Part shown: piece after piece, positions 38,522-49,126 of the stretch | Numbering within the stretch: position 1 is the stretch's first letter | Layout: each line of letters opens with the position of its first letter | Source: Trichomonas vaginalis G3 | Taxonomy: Eukaryota; Parabasalia; Trichomonadida; Trichomonadidae | Length of the DNA stretch: 64,000 nucleotides | Direction of reading: 5' to 3' | Assembly: GCF_026262505.1 (NCBI RefSeq) | Contig: NC_067203.1 | Location: forward strand, 12,412,392 to 12,476,391 | Made by a program: the position numbers and the translations under genes | The notes under the pieces: model-generated | Databases searched by the model: none | Told to the model about the DNA's origin: nothing | Seen by the model: only the letters and a program-made list of their open reading frames with translations

Positions 38522-40423
38522 TTATATCTGAGATCTTCTATACAATACGTTAGATTCAGCATCAAAAACTTTTGACCATCCATATAAAGGAGTATCAAAA
38601 CTGTATTGTGTGGAAGCGATATTTCCGGCGTACATAATACCGTTATTATCATAAAAAGAGAAATTTGACGGATCTCTTCCCGTTGAAACAATTTCCCAAT
38701 ATCTATCCATAGGAAGACCATGAGTATAAATCCATCCGCCATAACCACAGTACATCTGCCTTCCTGCAATTGCTGGAATAGGATTTCCAGGACCGCCTTC
38801 CATACTGAAAATTGCTTTCACTGGCGTATTCTCTGCTACCCATAATCCGAAATCAAATGATCCTGCCTCTTTGTGATAAATACATGTTGGATATTGCATA
38901 GTTGTGATCGTTGTGAGAAGACCACTTATGGTTAGTAAAATTAGTAATATGCAAAATAAAACAAAACAAGAAATAAATTTTGGTATAGAAAACTTGAGAT
39001 TAACTAATTTGGACATAAAATTAGCAACAACAGGTACTGCAAAAGGTATCCAACCTGTATAAAATATTTTCGTATTATCTGCTGCCCATGGTTGATATAA
39101 AATCAAATTAGCAATAATAAAAATTATTATATTAGGAAGATAAACAGAAATTTGGTATCTGTTGAGATAAAACAATCCTATAACAAGAGATATAACAATA
39201 AATGCTCCAAGTGAATTTATCCACAAAATTATAGGTTTGAAGAAACTATCACCTATTTTAAAATCTTTTGAGAGCCAAATTGGATTATATTGCATAAATT
39301 GGCCTTGTAATTCACCAACACGTTTGAGATATGGAAGAATTTGTGGAATTGCTAATGGAATGGCTGTAATTCCATATACTGACCAAATGATAAAGTAACT
39401 TTTGAAGTTTTTCCATTCACCTTCTATTAGTTTTAACAAACAGAAAAGAATTGACCATTCTGCAATAGATAAATAAGCATGTAATTGAACTTGAGGCATT
39501 AATGCAGTGAGGAGACCCGCGAGAGCCATGAGTTTGTGATTCTTCTTTAGAATAGCAAGTAATATTGACAAATATGCCCAATATATTAAAGGAAAAACAA
39601 ATAACGAAGCTCTTTGGGGAATAATGATATGAGTTAGAGGGTGGAACCAATACTGAGGATTATTGTTGCACCAATTGAATACTAAATCCCAATATCCGTA
39701 TTTTCTGCATTTTTCATCTTTCAGAACCATAAATCCAAGGCCGCCTAAATTGAAATAGATAATTACGGATAGTGTGGCAGCAAAATGTGAACGCGTAAAG
39801 TACAAAGAAAGCGAGTACAAAGAAATAATGAATGACCAGCCAACTAAAGTTGAAGGGATCAATAAAGAATATCGAATTGAGCAATGCCCTGTGGAAATAA
39901 GGAAGGCAGAATAAAAGTTTGGTATAATTGGATATACAAGTTGAACTCCTGAAAAAATAGGGCTTTCTACTGTCATAAAATCATGTCTTTTATGATTGAA
40001 TCCGTGAGCTATTGATGTAATAATATTAAGGTGGAATCCTAAGTCTGAGTATCCTGATCCTTTTGAATAAGCATTATTTTCGAACATTGAAAGATACATT
40101 ATGAAGAAAAATAGACCAAAAGATAACGAGTACGTCCAAATTTGGGCTGTTGAAAGACTGAAAATGAGCTTCACTTTATTTTTATGATTAAAATGATGTA
40201 TTATTAATGATACGATAAGGAAAAATACAGTAATATAAAGTCCCAAAGGAGGTGCAAGTTCAATAAAATATGAAAATATGAATGCAACCCAAGCTTGAAT
40301 AATAATTCCTAAAATTGTACCTATTGCAAGTCTTTGAAGTCCATCGTATGTATTTCTAGCGAATATACTAACAAATTCGTATCCAAAATATATGGCTATG
40401 GCTATTTCAAATGCCCATAACAT
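38522..40423 (-). CDS. Polytopic GT-C-like membrane glycosyltransferase
   Basis: 633 residues with about 12-13 membrane helices up to about residue 510, then a C-terminal outside domain of about 120 residues. A loop after the early helices has SDLGFHLNIITSIAHGFN, an Asp-containing pattern like the catalytic first lumenal loop of GT-C enzymes (PMT/ArnT type). The tail has ENTPVKAIFSMEGG and PIPAIAGRQMYCGYGGWIYTHGL, resembling bacterial and archaeal GT-C-like membrane proteins more than known eukaryotic ER enzymes. A polyprenyl- or dolichyl-phosphate sugar donor is therefore a reasonable inference, and transfer from bacteria is possible. Position next to ALG5 is distant, so no functional link is claimed. 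Confidence 0.6.
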   Translation of the reverse strand: MLWAFEIAIAIYFGYEFVSIFARNTYDGLQRLAIGTILGIIIQAWVAFIFSYFIELAPPLGLYITVFFLIVSLIIHHFNHKNKVKLIFSLSTAQIWTYSLSFGLFFFIMYLSMFENNAYSKGSGYSDLGFHLNIITSIAHGFNHKRHDFMTVESPIFSGVQLVYPIIPNFYSAFLISTGHCSIRYSLLIPSTLVGWSFIISLYSLSLYFTRSHFAATLSVIIYFNLGGLGFMVLKDEKCRKYGYWDLVFNWCNNNPQYWFHPLTHIIIPQRASLFVFPLIYWAYLSILLAILKKNHKLMALAGLLTALMPQVQLHAYLSIAEWSILFCLLKLIEGEWKNFKSYFIIWSVYGITAIPLAIPQILPYLKRVGELQGQFMQYNPIWLSKDFKIGDSFFKPIILWINSLGAFIVISLVIGLFYLNRYQISVYLPNIIIFIIANLILYQPWAADNTKIFYTGWIPFAVPVVANFMSKLVNLKFSIPKFISCFVLFCILLILLTISGLLTTITTMQYPTCIYHKEAGSFDFGLWVAENTPVKAIFSMEGGPGNPIPAIAGRQMYCGYGGWIYTHGLPMDRYWEIVSTGRDPSNFSFYDNNGIMYAGNIASTQYSFDTPLYGWSKVFDAESNVLYRRSQI

Positions 40424-40585
40424 AAAATATTTGGTTACGATCTAAAATAAAATGAAAAGTTAAGTGGGTAAATGAATTTAGCTGTAAATTAACAATAAAA
40501 TATAAATATGTTTATTTACCGAGCATGGTAGCTTTTACGATTTTGAAGTTTGAAATATGTATTTTGGTAAACAATAATGATATTT

Positions 40586-41164
40586 TTAAGCAACACCAGC
40601 AATTGGACCTTCACCAGTAGCAGCAGCAATGTTAGCTGGGACTGGGATGCCCATTTCTGAGAAGATTTGGGAATACTGAGCTGCTGTCTCTTCTTCCATT
40701 GTGCCCTCATCATCCCAAAGGTCATCCATTTGTTCATCGACCATTTCGGACTTCATGTCCATCATTTCGTTCTCTTGCATGAACTTCATCATGATTGCCT
40801 GCATTTGAGGTAAGTTAACCATTCTGTTGAGCTGTGTCATAGCACCAGCTGCACCCTTAAGAGCGGCTGTAACACCAGCTTGAGCCTTGATTGTTTCGAT
40901 ACGAAGGCCTAATGATTCGAGCTGAGAACCAAGCTTAAGGAATTTCTTCATAGCACTGCGGTTGCGAACAACATCTTTTGCAATGATCATTACAGAATCT
41001 AATTCGTTCTTTTGAGCGAGTCTCTTCATTTCATTTTTCATTTTAACTTCATTTTGCTCAAGACGTCTCCTTTCACGCTCGATTTCACGGCAAGACTTGC
41101 GAATGGAGAGCTTGAACTGCTTCAACTTTTCTTCTGGAGAGACTTTCTTTCCAAAAAGACCCAT
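40586..41164 (-). CDS. ESCRT-III subunit Vps2/CHMP2
   Basis: 192 residues. N-terminus MGLFGKKVSPEEKLKQFKLSIRKSCREIERERRRLEQNE is diagnostic of CHMP2/Vps2, with the basic first two helices; then the helix with KNELDSVMIIAKDVVRNR and the long helix with MVNLPQMQAIMMKFMQENEMMDMKSEMVDEQMDDLWDDE. ESCRT-III filaments drive membrane scission in endosomal sorting and cytokinesis. The C-terminus is EMGIPVPANIAAATGEGPIAGVA and lacks the usual MIM1 helix (R-L-x-x-L-R) that recruits Vps4, although the family usually has it. The frame upstream to 41272 is not used; initiator TCATTT at 41172-41177 places the start at 41164. Confidence 0.88.
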   Translation of the reverse strand: MGLFGKKVSPEEKLKQFKLSIRKSCREIERERRRLEQNEVKMKNEMKRLAQKNELDSVMIIAKDVVRNRSAMKKFLKLGSQLESLGLRIETIKAQAGVTAALKGAAGAMTQLNRMVNLPQMQAIMMKFMQENEMMDMKSEMVDEQMDDLWDDEGTMEEETAAQYSQIFSEMGIPVPANIAAATGEGPIAGVA

Positions 41165-41983
41165 TTTAGAAAAATGAACGATTATATTTGAGTCAATTCC
41201 GGTGAGCTTTTTCCGGTGATTCAAAAATTTTTGATTTACATTCAAATGCATGCCTTTAGCAATAATATACAATTAATGTCATCAATGTGAGATCAAAGTA
41301 ATAAAATTTTCATCAATAAAATTAAACTGTTATTTTTGGATGGTGTCAAATTTTTTTTGATTGGCATTTTTTATTTTCATAAAAGAAAGGTTAATTTAAA
41401 ATCAGATGATACTTCGGGAATCTAGATGTAACTTAGTAATCCTTTCTTATTGATATAATATTTAATTTATATATAAAGTTTTATTGAAATTATTTGCGAT
41501 TCTCTTTTTATTAAAATAAAAACATGTTTTTCATTTTGTGCATACGTAGGACTAATGAAATTTTCCACATTTAATGTCATTTGATTGAGTACATTTTTAT
41601 TTCTGGAGTTTTTCTTCATTGTTATGTGAACAAAAGATACACATGCTTTGTCACATTAGTGTAATAATGAAAGTACACCCATTTACATCAAATTTGTTTG
41701 ATGCTTTGACAAAATCAAAAGTACTGTCAACATTTAATGCACTGTTTAGCATAATGCTCTTAATTTATATATTACAACATCTGGAAAGGTTTATGCTTCT
41801 TAATGAACAAAGTTCATGAAATGATGAAAATAAAACGACAGTTTATGAGGCCAAATAAGCATTTTTTGCTCATTTTAAATAATTCATATATAAAGGTGTT
41901 ATTTCTCCAAATATTCATGATTTTAAAGATTTTGACTGAAAATTTTTGAATTCAAAATCTCTATGGACTGATTAAAAATTTAA
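41165..41983. other. Divergent intergenic, no gene seen
   Basis: 819 bases between CHMP2 and the CUE gene, AT-rich. A 66-codon plus-strand frame at 41619-41819 has no coding character. Initiators lie at the CHMP2 end. Confidence 0.45.
41172..41177 (-). promoter_or_regulatory. Initiator of CHMP2
   Basis: TCATTT on the minus strand, +1 A at 41175, 11 bases before the ATG at 41164. Confidence 0.6.
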
Positions 41984-42658
41984 ATGTATGGAAATAGCCA
42001 AGTTCCTATGAGTGAAAGTCTTAAAATGTTAAGCGAGATGTTTCCTGCTGTAGATACGGAAACTATACGTTTGATGTTAGCAGAATGTGGTAGTTTTGAA
42101 CGAACAATGGATAGATTATTGCAAGGTGATAGATCTATCACTTGGAAATCGAATAAAACTAAGTCAGCAGGGCAGGATATGCAACAGCCTGCTCAACAAA
42201 CTCAAAATTATCAACAACAATATATTCCGCAATATAACCATCAAAACCAGCAAAATACTACATCAAATGTGATGCAAAATCAAAAATATAATAATAATTA
42301 CTATAATAATAATATACAATCCCCAGTTAAGCGCCCAACATCTAATCCTCCTCCAACTACAGATGCTAGGCTATTTCTGCCTGCAGAGTTAAAGAAAGAA
42401 ATGAATACTTCTTTGTTTGGCTATCTAGATTCTGATCCTGCTAGCGGAGGTAAGTTAATTAGAACTAATACTAAAGATGGGTTAAACTTTCAATATAATT
42501 CTCCATTTAGTGCAATGTCTGTAGAAATTAACTCGCGTAAGACATGCTTAGATGATAAAAAATACCCTAAATGGAATTTTAATGATGATACATTAAGATT
42601 TAAGCAGCATATGACTCCTTCTAAAAGCTTTGACTCTCTGAAAAAGAAAAATCAGTAA
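41984..42658 (+). CDS. CUE-domain protein
   Basis: 224 residues. Residues about 8-50 are a CUE domain: SLKMLSEMFPAVDTETIRLMLAECGSFERTMDRLLQ has the Met-Phe-Pro turn and the terminal di-Leu that bind ubiquitin. A Gln/Asn-rich, disordered middle (NYQQQYIPQYNHQNQQN) and a Pro-rich stretch follow, then an unrecognised C-terminal region with a Leu-Phe-Leu-Pro motif. CUE proteins act in ubiquitin-dependent sorting or ER-associated degradation. The last third of this gene, with its 3' flank, recurs in inverted orientation at 45218-45604. A TTAA-type transposon sits 31 bases after the stop codon. Confidence 0.75.
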   Translation: MYGNSQVPMSESLKMLSEMFPAVDTETIRLMLAECGSFERTMDRLLQGDRSITWKSNKTKSAGQDMQQPAQQTQNYQQQYIPQYNHQNQQNTTSNVMQNQKYNNNYYNNNIQSPVKRPTSNPPPTTDARLFLPAELKKEMNTSLFGYLDSDPASGGKLIRTNTKDGLNFQYNSPFSAMSVEINSRKTCLDDKKYPKWNFNDDTLRFKQHMTPSKSFDSLKKKNQ

Positions 42659-42689
42659 AAGTTCTTTAATTTGATTCTAATTTTCTTTT
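42335..42689 (+). repeat. Left arm of the inverted duplication of the CUE 3' end (part 1)
   Basis: 355 bases identical by eye to the inverted copy at 45218-45604, starting CCAACATCTAATCC. It is interrupted by the TTAA element, after which 32 more bases (44860-44891) continue the match; 355 plus 32 equals 387, the length of the other arm. Confidence 0.85.
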
Positions 42690-42693
42690 TTAA

Positions 42694-44859
42694 GGGTTGA
42701 CTGACGTCCATTCAATTTTTGAGAGGGCATTCAAAATTTATTGATATTAAGTATCAAATATCTCGTTATCTATAATTTTTTAAAACATGGTTGTTTCAGA
42801 TAATGTTTTACCTTAATGAGATGTATGCAACGAGAATGAATTTTCGGTCACAATATTGTTCTATAAAAATTTCAAAAATTTTCGATTTTTCTTTCGATTG
42901 GAAAAATTTTTTATGGATAAATTTTTTACAGAAATACTATGGAATTTTTAGATAAAAACAGTGACATATTATGCATTATTGTACCCTTGATATAATGCAA
43001 CAGATAAATCAGAAAAATAATGAGGTCGAAAAAACTCAAAAACGTTGACCGACCTCTTTTTATCAAAACACCGCTACACATCATAGATCATTTTGCAACA
43101 GCGCTCCTCCGCGGATTCGACATATTTAATAAATTAGCAAAAAAAGTATAAATCGTACTATTCGAATAGCACAATAGAAAGAATGAATATTAACAATTGT
43201 GTTTTTATTGATTAAAGGTTTGAAAAATATAGTTTGAAAATAAATTTTTTTGTTTTGATTTTTTTCTATAAAAATTTTCTTTATTTTTAAAAAACTCCTC
43301 CATTTTGGAATGTTGCTAGAATTACAAACGGCAAAAAGAATTAATTATTGCTGAATATATATTTATTCCGTTCCAAATTGAAGTGTTTTGCAAAATGAGA
43401 ATAATATCCCAAAGTTTTTTTGTATTAATCTTATAATCAAAATATTGATTCCTAACACCATATATCCATGTGTAACAGATTTTATAGAATAGTAATTCAA
43501 GCTGAATTATTCAGATATTGAAATCTGATCAATATCTAATAATACAGATGGTATATTCAAATAGTTGTTTAAAAATGAATAGCTTCTTTGTATAAAAATG
43601 AATATTTTGTCACAAACTTTATATCATTCCCATTATATTTATTTCAGTAAAATTTATTGGCACTATATACAATTTTGGAAAATTGAATATCATTTTATTA
43701 CATATGTACTAATTTAATAAATGATCAAATTGCCAAAATCTTGAAATCGATTTCTAAAGTTGCTCAAAAATCGGAATACGTACAATTAATAATATCTTCA
43801 TATGATGTTATTTGATTTGGTATACGAATTTTTTTCGCCGACATACCTTCCTGAAAAGATACGAACGATTTCGTTAATTTTTAAAAATTTGACATTGTTT
43901 ATCTTAGCAAATGAATGTTAATTCTATTTTTGTAGAAATTATCATCAAAAAACTGTTTTGTAAAATTCGATTTCAATTGGAAAAAAGTAAAAAAAAAATA
44001 TGCATCAGAAATGAACCAAGTTTAGTTGGTGTCTAAATATTTGCTAGCATTGATTTTAACAACTGAGTTATAATATCGAAGCTGATGCGCAGAATTTCAG
44101 ATATTTAATGATTCACCATCCAGTTTCCATTCTTTGTATAAAAATAGGAGATTAAAATTTTCATTAATACTCCTAGTAATTTAAAAATAATAAAAATTCT
44201 TTTGATTTTTCAACATAATGGAAAAAAATATTAAAAATAATCGAACAAATTAGTAAACAAGACATTTAGTTCACAATATTTCTCAATATTTATAACGCTT
44301 ACTGCGAGAATTCTAGTCAATGTATTTCATTCTTGGGAATAAAATAAATAAATTTGGTATTTTAATAGTTTGAAGCAACTACATTTAAAGAGGTTGCACA
44401 GGTGTTTTGCAGACAAGAAATAATAATCGCATGGGATTTGTAAATTTTAATTATATGAAATTGATTTAGACAATCGCGGTTAACATTAGAACAGTCTGCA
44501 AACAAATAGTATGGAAATCATTAACAATATGCAAAATCTAGAATGGATTGATGTTTATTGTAAATTTTATTCAATTACGGTAAATTTTGGAATTTTACGT
44601 GCTAAAATATATTGCAATCTAGGATTTGTAGTATTTGATACTAAAATAACGAATATTTTTGCTTGTTTTCTCGCATAATTTTAATATGATTGTAAAAAAT
44701 TATGAGTTACGATCCTGAAAATCAATAATTTGACACCTCTCGACGAACCCTTTTAAATGGACACAAGTCAATTTTTTTGAGTTTTCGAGGGTATTTTACC
44801 AAGGCTGAAAATGAAAAAATCGGGAGGATTACGTCCTCTCAATTTAGGTCGGTCAACCC
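42694..44859. mobile_element. TTAA-flanked non-autonomous DNA transposon, 2.17 kb
   Basis: Ends GGGTTGACTGAC at the left and its partner GGTCGGTCAACCC at the right, flanked by TTAA at 42690-42693 and 44860-44863. The uninterrupted target sequence is preserved in the inverted copy, with a single TTAA at 45246-45249, so this is a genuine insertion with TTAA duplication. Subterminal motifs near the right end (GGAGGATTACGTCCTCTC) also fold. No transposase frame is present. TTAA duplication is typical of Kolobok and piggyBac elements; Kolobok elements are reported from trichomonads, but the superfamily is inferred only from the target site. Confidence 0.85.
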
Positions 44860-44891
44860 TTAATCTTAATTCCTAGAAATGTCACTTTTTA

Positions 44892-45217
44892 TACTTAAAA
44901 AAGAGAGAGTGATATAACTGGATTCAGATATTGTAATTAAATAATATCTAGTACATATGGAAGCTCACATCAAGGGTTCACTTTTCTGACATTCTCTCAC
45001 AAAATCAATAACAAGCGCATTCGATACTTTATTGTGCTTTTTCAGATCCCTATCTTAGAAAATTTGAGCATAAAATGTGATTAATGTGTTTCGGGTTATT
45101 TTTCATTGAATCTTCATGACAATTGTCAGAAATTTGAATTAAAGTCAGATGTATATAAGTAAGCAATTATTGCACTACAGTGTGTCCAGTTAGTTTTTTT
45201 AATTACAGAATCTGAAG
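44892..45217. other. Spacer between the CUE inverted repeat arms
   Basis: 326 bases of AT-rich DNA separating the two arms. No gene. Its role may be only to be the loop of the former palindrome. Confidence 0.5.
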
Positions 45218-45604
45218 TAAAAAGTGACATTTCTAGGAATTAAGATTAAAAAAGAAAATTAGAATCAAATTAAAGAACTTTTACTGATTTTTCTTTTTCA
45301 GAGAGTCAAAGCTTTTAGAAGGAGTCATATGCTGCTTAAATCTTAATGTATCATCATTAAAATTCCATTTAGGGTATTTTTTATCATCTAAGCATGTCTT
45401 ACGCGAGTTAATTTCTACAGACATTGCACTAAATGGAGAATTATATTGAAAGTTTAACCCATCTTTAGTATTAGTTCTAATTAACTTACCTCCGCTAGCA
45501 GGATCAGAATCTAGATAGCCAAACAAAGAAGTATTCATTTCTTTCTTTAACTCTGCAGGCAGAAATAGCCTAGCATCTGTAGTTGGAGGAGGATTAGATG
45601 TTGG
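45218..45604 (-). pseudogene. Inverted partial copy of the CUE-domain gene
   Basis: 387 bases repeat, inverted, the 3' part of the CUE gene: 103 codons plus 3' flank, apparently identical. The CUE domain itself and the start are not copied. The breakpoint at 45604/45605 joins a fragment of the surface-protein gene. The short Met-led frame covering 45281-45613 begins in unrelated DNA and is not a gene. Identity implies a recent duplication. Confidence 0.8.
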
Positions 45605-45621
45605 AATTATCAAATCTCATT

Positions 45622-46253
45622 CTAGAGTTTCACAGTTCCAAACGATGAAAGAACTGCTGGATTTTTATCATTTTCTTGTCAAGATCTAACACTCAGCCCA
45701 ACTTCTGAAGATGATTTCACATACACAATCTTTTGTAGTGACGATACAGATCCCGATTCAGCAACCGTAGCAAAATCTGATGATACTACAGAAACAATCA
45801 AATTTATTACTAAACCTACCATTGCAAAGACTTCCACAGAAGCTTTTCCTGAATACATAAGTAATGGAGCTTCAGAAACAATCACATTCGCTGTCACCAG
45901 CAAATATGATGGCATCGTTTATGTAGAAGCTGTCCAGACCTCAGATCCAATAGAACTTGGCCAAGCAGAATACACAGTTAGTCCAGGAACAGACCCTACA
46001 TCAGTTCCAGTTTCTATTACCATTCCAGATAGTGTCTCTGGCAGCAACATTGCTATCAATTACCAACGACAGATCTGAATTGAAATCATCAGATAAAATC
46101 GATGTTGGCACCATCAGCATCAAGAATAAACCTTCTATCACATCATTAACCATCTCATCTACATCCTCCCCAATTACTAAGTCCAGCGAAATAACCGTCA
46201 CCTGCAAGTTTACCGACAAAGATCAAGGCAAACAGCTTAAATCAACGTCTTAA
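45622..46253 (+). pseudogene. Broken fragment of the repeat-bearing surface-protein gene (piece 1)
   Basis: Two adjoining plus-strand frames encode segments in the style of the 1631-residue surface protein: CQDLTLSPTSEDDFTYTIFCSDDTDPDS and TKPTIAKTSTEAFPEYISNG, then after a frame change near 46070 NKPSITSLTISSTSSPITKSSEITVTCKFTDKDQGKQL. These are Ig/cadherin-like repeat units with the typical K-P-x-I start and acidic loop. No start, signal peptide or membrane helix is present. It abuts the inverted CUE copy at 45605. Confidence 0.75.
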
Positions 46254-46257
46254 TAGT

Positions 46258-46806
46258 GAACAAACTTATGAAGCACTATTGGTCTTACTGAAGTCTTAGA
46301 GAGCAAATTCGAGTCTCGAGAACACACTTTATATGCATAATTAACAATGATAGCCAAAAATATTTCGTAAGTATTATCAGAATGGAATATGTTGTCAAAA
46401 TGTTTTTCATTGTCAAAATAGATGAATGACTAATGAAGAGTAAAAACAAATCAATTGATTGCTTATATATCCGCCCTGCATGAAATTTAAGTTAAATTAT
46501 AGTTTGAAATATGATCTACAGTTCAGTGAAAATGGGGCCGAAGGGACGATACTTCTGTTTAAGTTTTAATAAATGAAGAAATAATGATATGTTATTCAAT
46601 CGTAACATATACTGTCTAAAATGAAAGAAATTTAATCACATTTAGAAAATCTATAGATTAAATTTCTTTTTATGAGACCACTAATTGTTAAGCAATGCAT
46701 TCATAATTTATATTTCCCTTATGACTCTCAATTTTCCTTTCTCATTTCGCACTACTTTTTTACTTTTAAAGCTTGAAAAGCATAACTATTGTCAATGAAG
46801 TTCTTA
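46258..46806. other. Gene-free stretch
   Basis: About 550 bases of AT-rich DNA between the pseudogene piece and the TA-type element. No structure recognised. Confidence 0.4.
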
Positions 46807-46810
46807 TATA

Positions 46811-48069
46811 GTCAGGAGAAAAAGGTGTAAACCGGGCAAAAAGGTGTAAACCTTAAATCTTTAGGATTGAAAGTAGGAAAAATATTGTCCACATATGTGT
46901 GCGATCTGGGAGGTATGATTAGTTCAAAAATTCAAAATAGATTTAATAATGAGATATTAGCTATTATATGATAGTATATATAAATAATAACATAAATAGC
47001 TTCCCCATATTATAACAATTATAATTCTTTGAAGAAAATGGATATTTAAAATCTCAAATAATCTTTAATATTTTATAAAAATTACGCATATTGATTTCAA
47101 TGGTAGTTCATTACATTGTTCTATAATAGCATTTAATATATGCTCGATCATTTTTATATGAATTAACTAACGAGCAGTTTGAACACTGAAATAACATATC
47201 AAAAAAGGTTTAAACCATATTGAGAAGGCGTATTTTTTTAGTTTAATTGTAAAAATCGATTTCATATTAGAAAATAAAATTTCTCATTGCGTAATATTAA
47301 TTGAATTGATTTTTTACCACAATAATACCAAATTCAATTTAAAATTTAAACAACAAACTTCAATAATGAACAATATATGTATACATGGTGAGTATAGATA
47401 TTGCTTACAATATGAATGTTAGAATTGCAATTTGAAATTGCAAATTTTATAATTCCATAAATGTTTGAAAATAGGATTATATTACACATAGAAACATTGA
47501 AATATAACAAACTTAATCTAAAGATGAAAGAAATAAAACTTATATAAAAATGAACGTTTAGAATTTTTTCATTTTGGATTATCCAACTCCAACTCAAGAT
47601 TTCCTTGATAGATTAGCACCGAGTCACTCAATGTAAGGGTACTTCCGAAAACTTGGGTCATCTTCCTTAATATTTATCAATGAAATACGCCAAATAATGA
47701 AATTTATTTGGTTTATGCCCGCCGAAGTCAATTTAGACCGGTTACAGCCCAAAGGATCAAATTAATAGAACAATATTTTTACACATGGCCTTAATGAAAG
47801 CCGACAAGAATAGAATTCTTGCAAATTATTCAAAGAAATGTATGTTTCATTGGTGAAAACGAATAAAGATATTGTTTATATACTATTTTAATTTACTAAC
47901 AATGATTTTTTTGAGTCTTATTAAGGTTTTTTAAAAAATTAAATTATCTAAATATCCATATTTTTAAGTTTTTGTTTAGAATACACTGCCCAAATATACT
48001 CAATATGAGTATACTATTGATATTAATATTGGCTCCTAAATATCAAGGTTTACACCTTTTTCTCCTGAC
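46811..48069. mobile_element. TA-flanked DNA transposon (mariner-type ends), 1.26 kb
   Basis: A perfect 23-base inverted repeat starts GTCAGGAGAAAAAGG at 46811-46833, with its partner at 48047-48069. Both sides have TATA (46807-46810 and 48070-48073), consistent with a TA target duplication as used by Tc1/mariner elements, though a longer repeat is possible. The inside has no transposase frame; direct repeats of GGTGTAAACC occur near the left end. The right end lies 13 bases from the next element. Confidence 0.8.
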
Positions 48070-48082
48070 TATATATTATTAA

Positions 48083-49122
48083 GGGTGCACCTGTATGTAC
48101 GTTTATTTGAGAGGAGGATTACCCTCTCAATTTTGAGGGATTCGTTAGTTTATTTTCTCGATGAATATGCAATAAAATTTGATTTTTATCTTATCAATAT
48201 ACTTCATATAATATACACATGTTCATGTAAAAACTTTTTTCCAAAATCCTTAGGAATTAAGGGATTTTTGAATTTTAAGAATTTTTTTTGAATTTTTTCG
48301 AAAAAAAAAATATTTTCAGAACAGCCTTAACGGCTAAGATTTAGGAACAATGTTAAGTATCAAAAAGAAAGGAGGTCTGATATAGACAACATATATCGTT
48401 GAAGGTTGAAAAAATCTCTAATATTTGAGCCCAAAATTTCAAATTTTAATTTTTTGAAAAAAGAGGCCACCCGTATGTACGTTTATTTGAGAGGAGGAGG
48501 ATTATATTTTTGAAAGGGTGAAACATTATGAATATGTTAATTATATAATAATATGTATTATTATAAAAAAGAAAAAAATAATGCACGTTAAAATTTTTCT
48601 TTCTTGATTTTTTACAAAATCTACTTAGAATTATGCAAAATATGACTAAATAATTATAAATTTCAAGTTAAATTTTAATTTTGATAAATAATTTAAATTT
48701 CAAAATATCAAGTTCAGTTCGACTATGTATGTAGTAATTCCTCAATAAAGTGCCAAAACCCTATTAAAATATATGAACATTTTCAACATTTTAATGTTTT
48801 TTTTAAAAATTTGTTGGAATATGAGCTTCAAACAATTATATGTAAAATAAAAATAATTAAATATATGTATTTATTCGTATTACAACCGTATGTAAGTCGA
48901 TTCTTCCTTTCTTCTACTGAGTTTTGAATTTGATTTCGAATTGTAAAGAGATTCAAAGGGAAAATACTAGCGGATAAAAACTACCTCCATGAAAGGGTCA
49001 TAATGGACTCAAGTTGTATTTTTTGATATTTTTTGCTTTTCGAGCCTAAATAGGTAGCCAAGATAATGCCTAAAAATAAGGTTCTAAATTCTGAAGTTTA
49101 CATGATCCTCTCGTGTGCACCC
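48083..49122. mobile_element. Second TTAA-flanked non-autonomous element, 1.04 kb
   Basis: Ends GGGTGCACC at 48083 and GTGCACCC at the right, with TTAA at 48079-48082 and 49123-49126. The terminal match is short (about 8 bases), but the flanking TTAA on both sides and the GGGT start match the element at 42694. A direct repeat, TGTACGTTTATTTGAGAGG, occurs near 48096 and again near 48477. No coding frame. Confidence 0.7.
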
Positions 49123-49126
49123 TTAA

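Noticed and set aside
45281-45613. Independent gene on the minus strand with a Met at 45613
   Set aside because: It is the inverted copy of the CUE gene's 3' part; the few extra N-terminal codons are from unrelated DNA at the junction.
47346-47597. 83-codon frame inside the TA-type element as a transposase remnant
   Set aside because: It is hydrophobic, with no DDE/D-type motif or helix-turn-helix.
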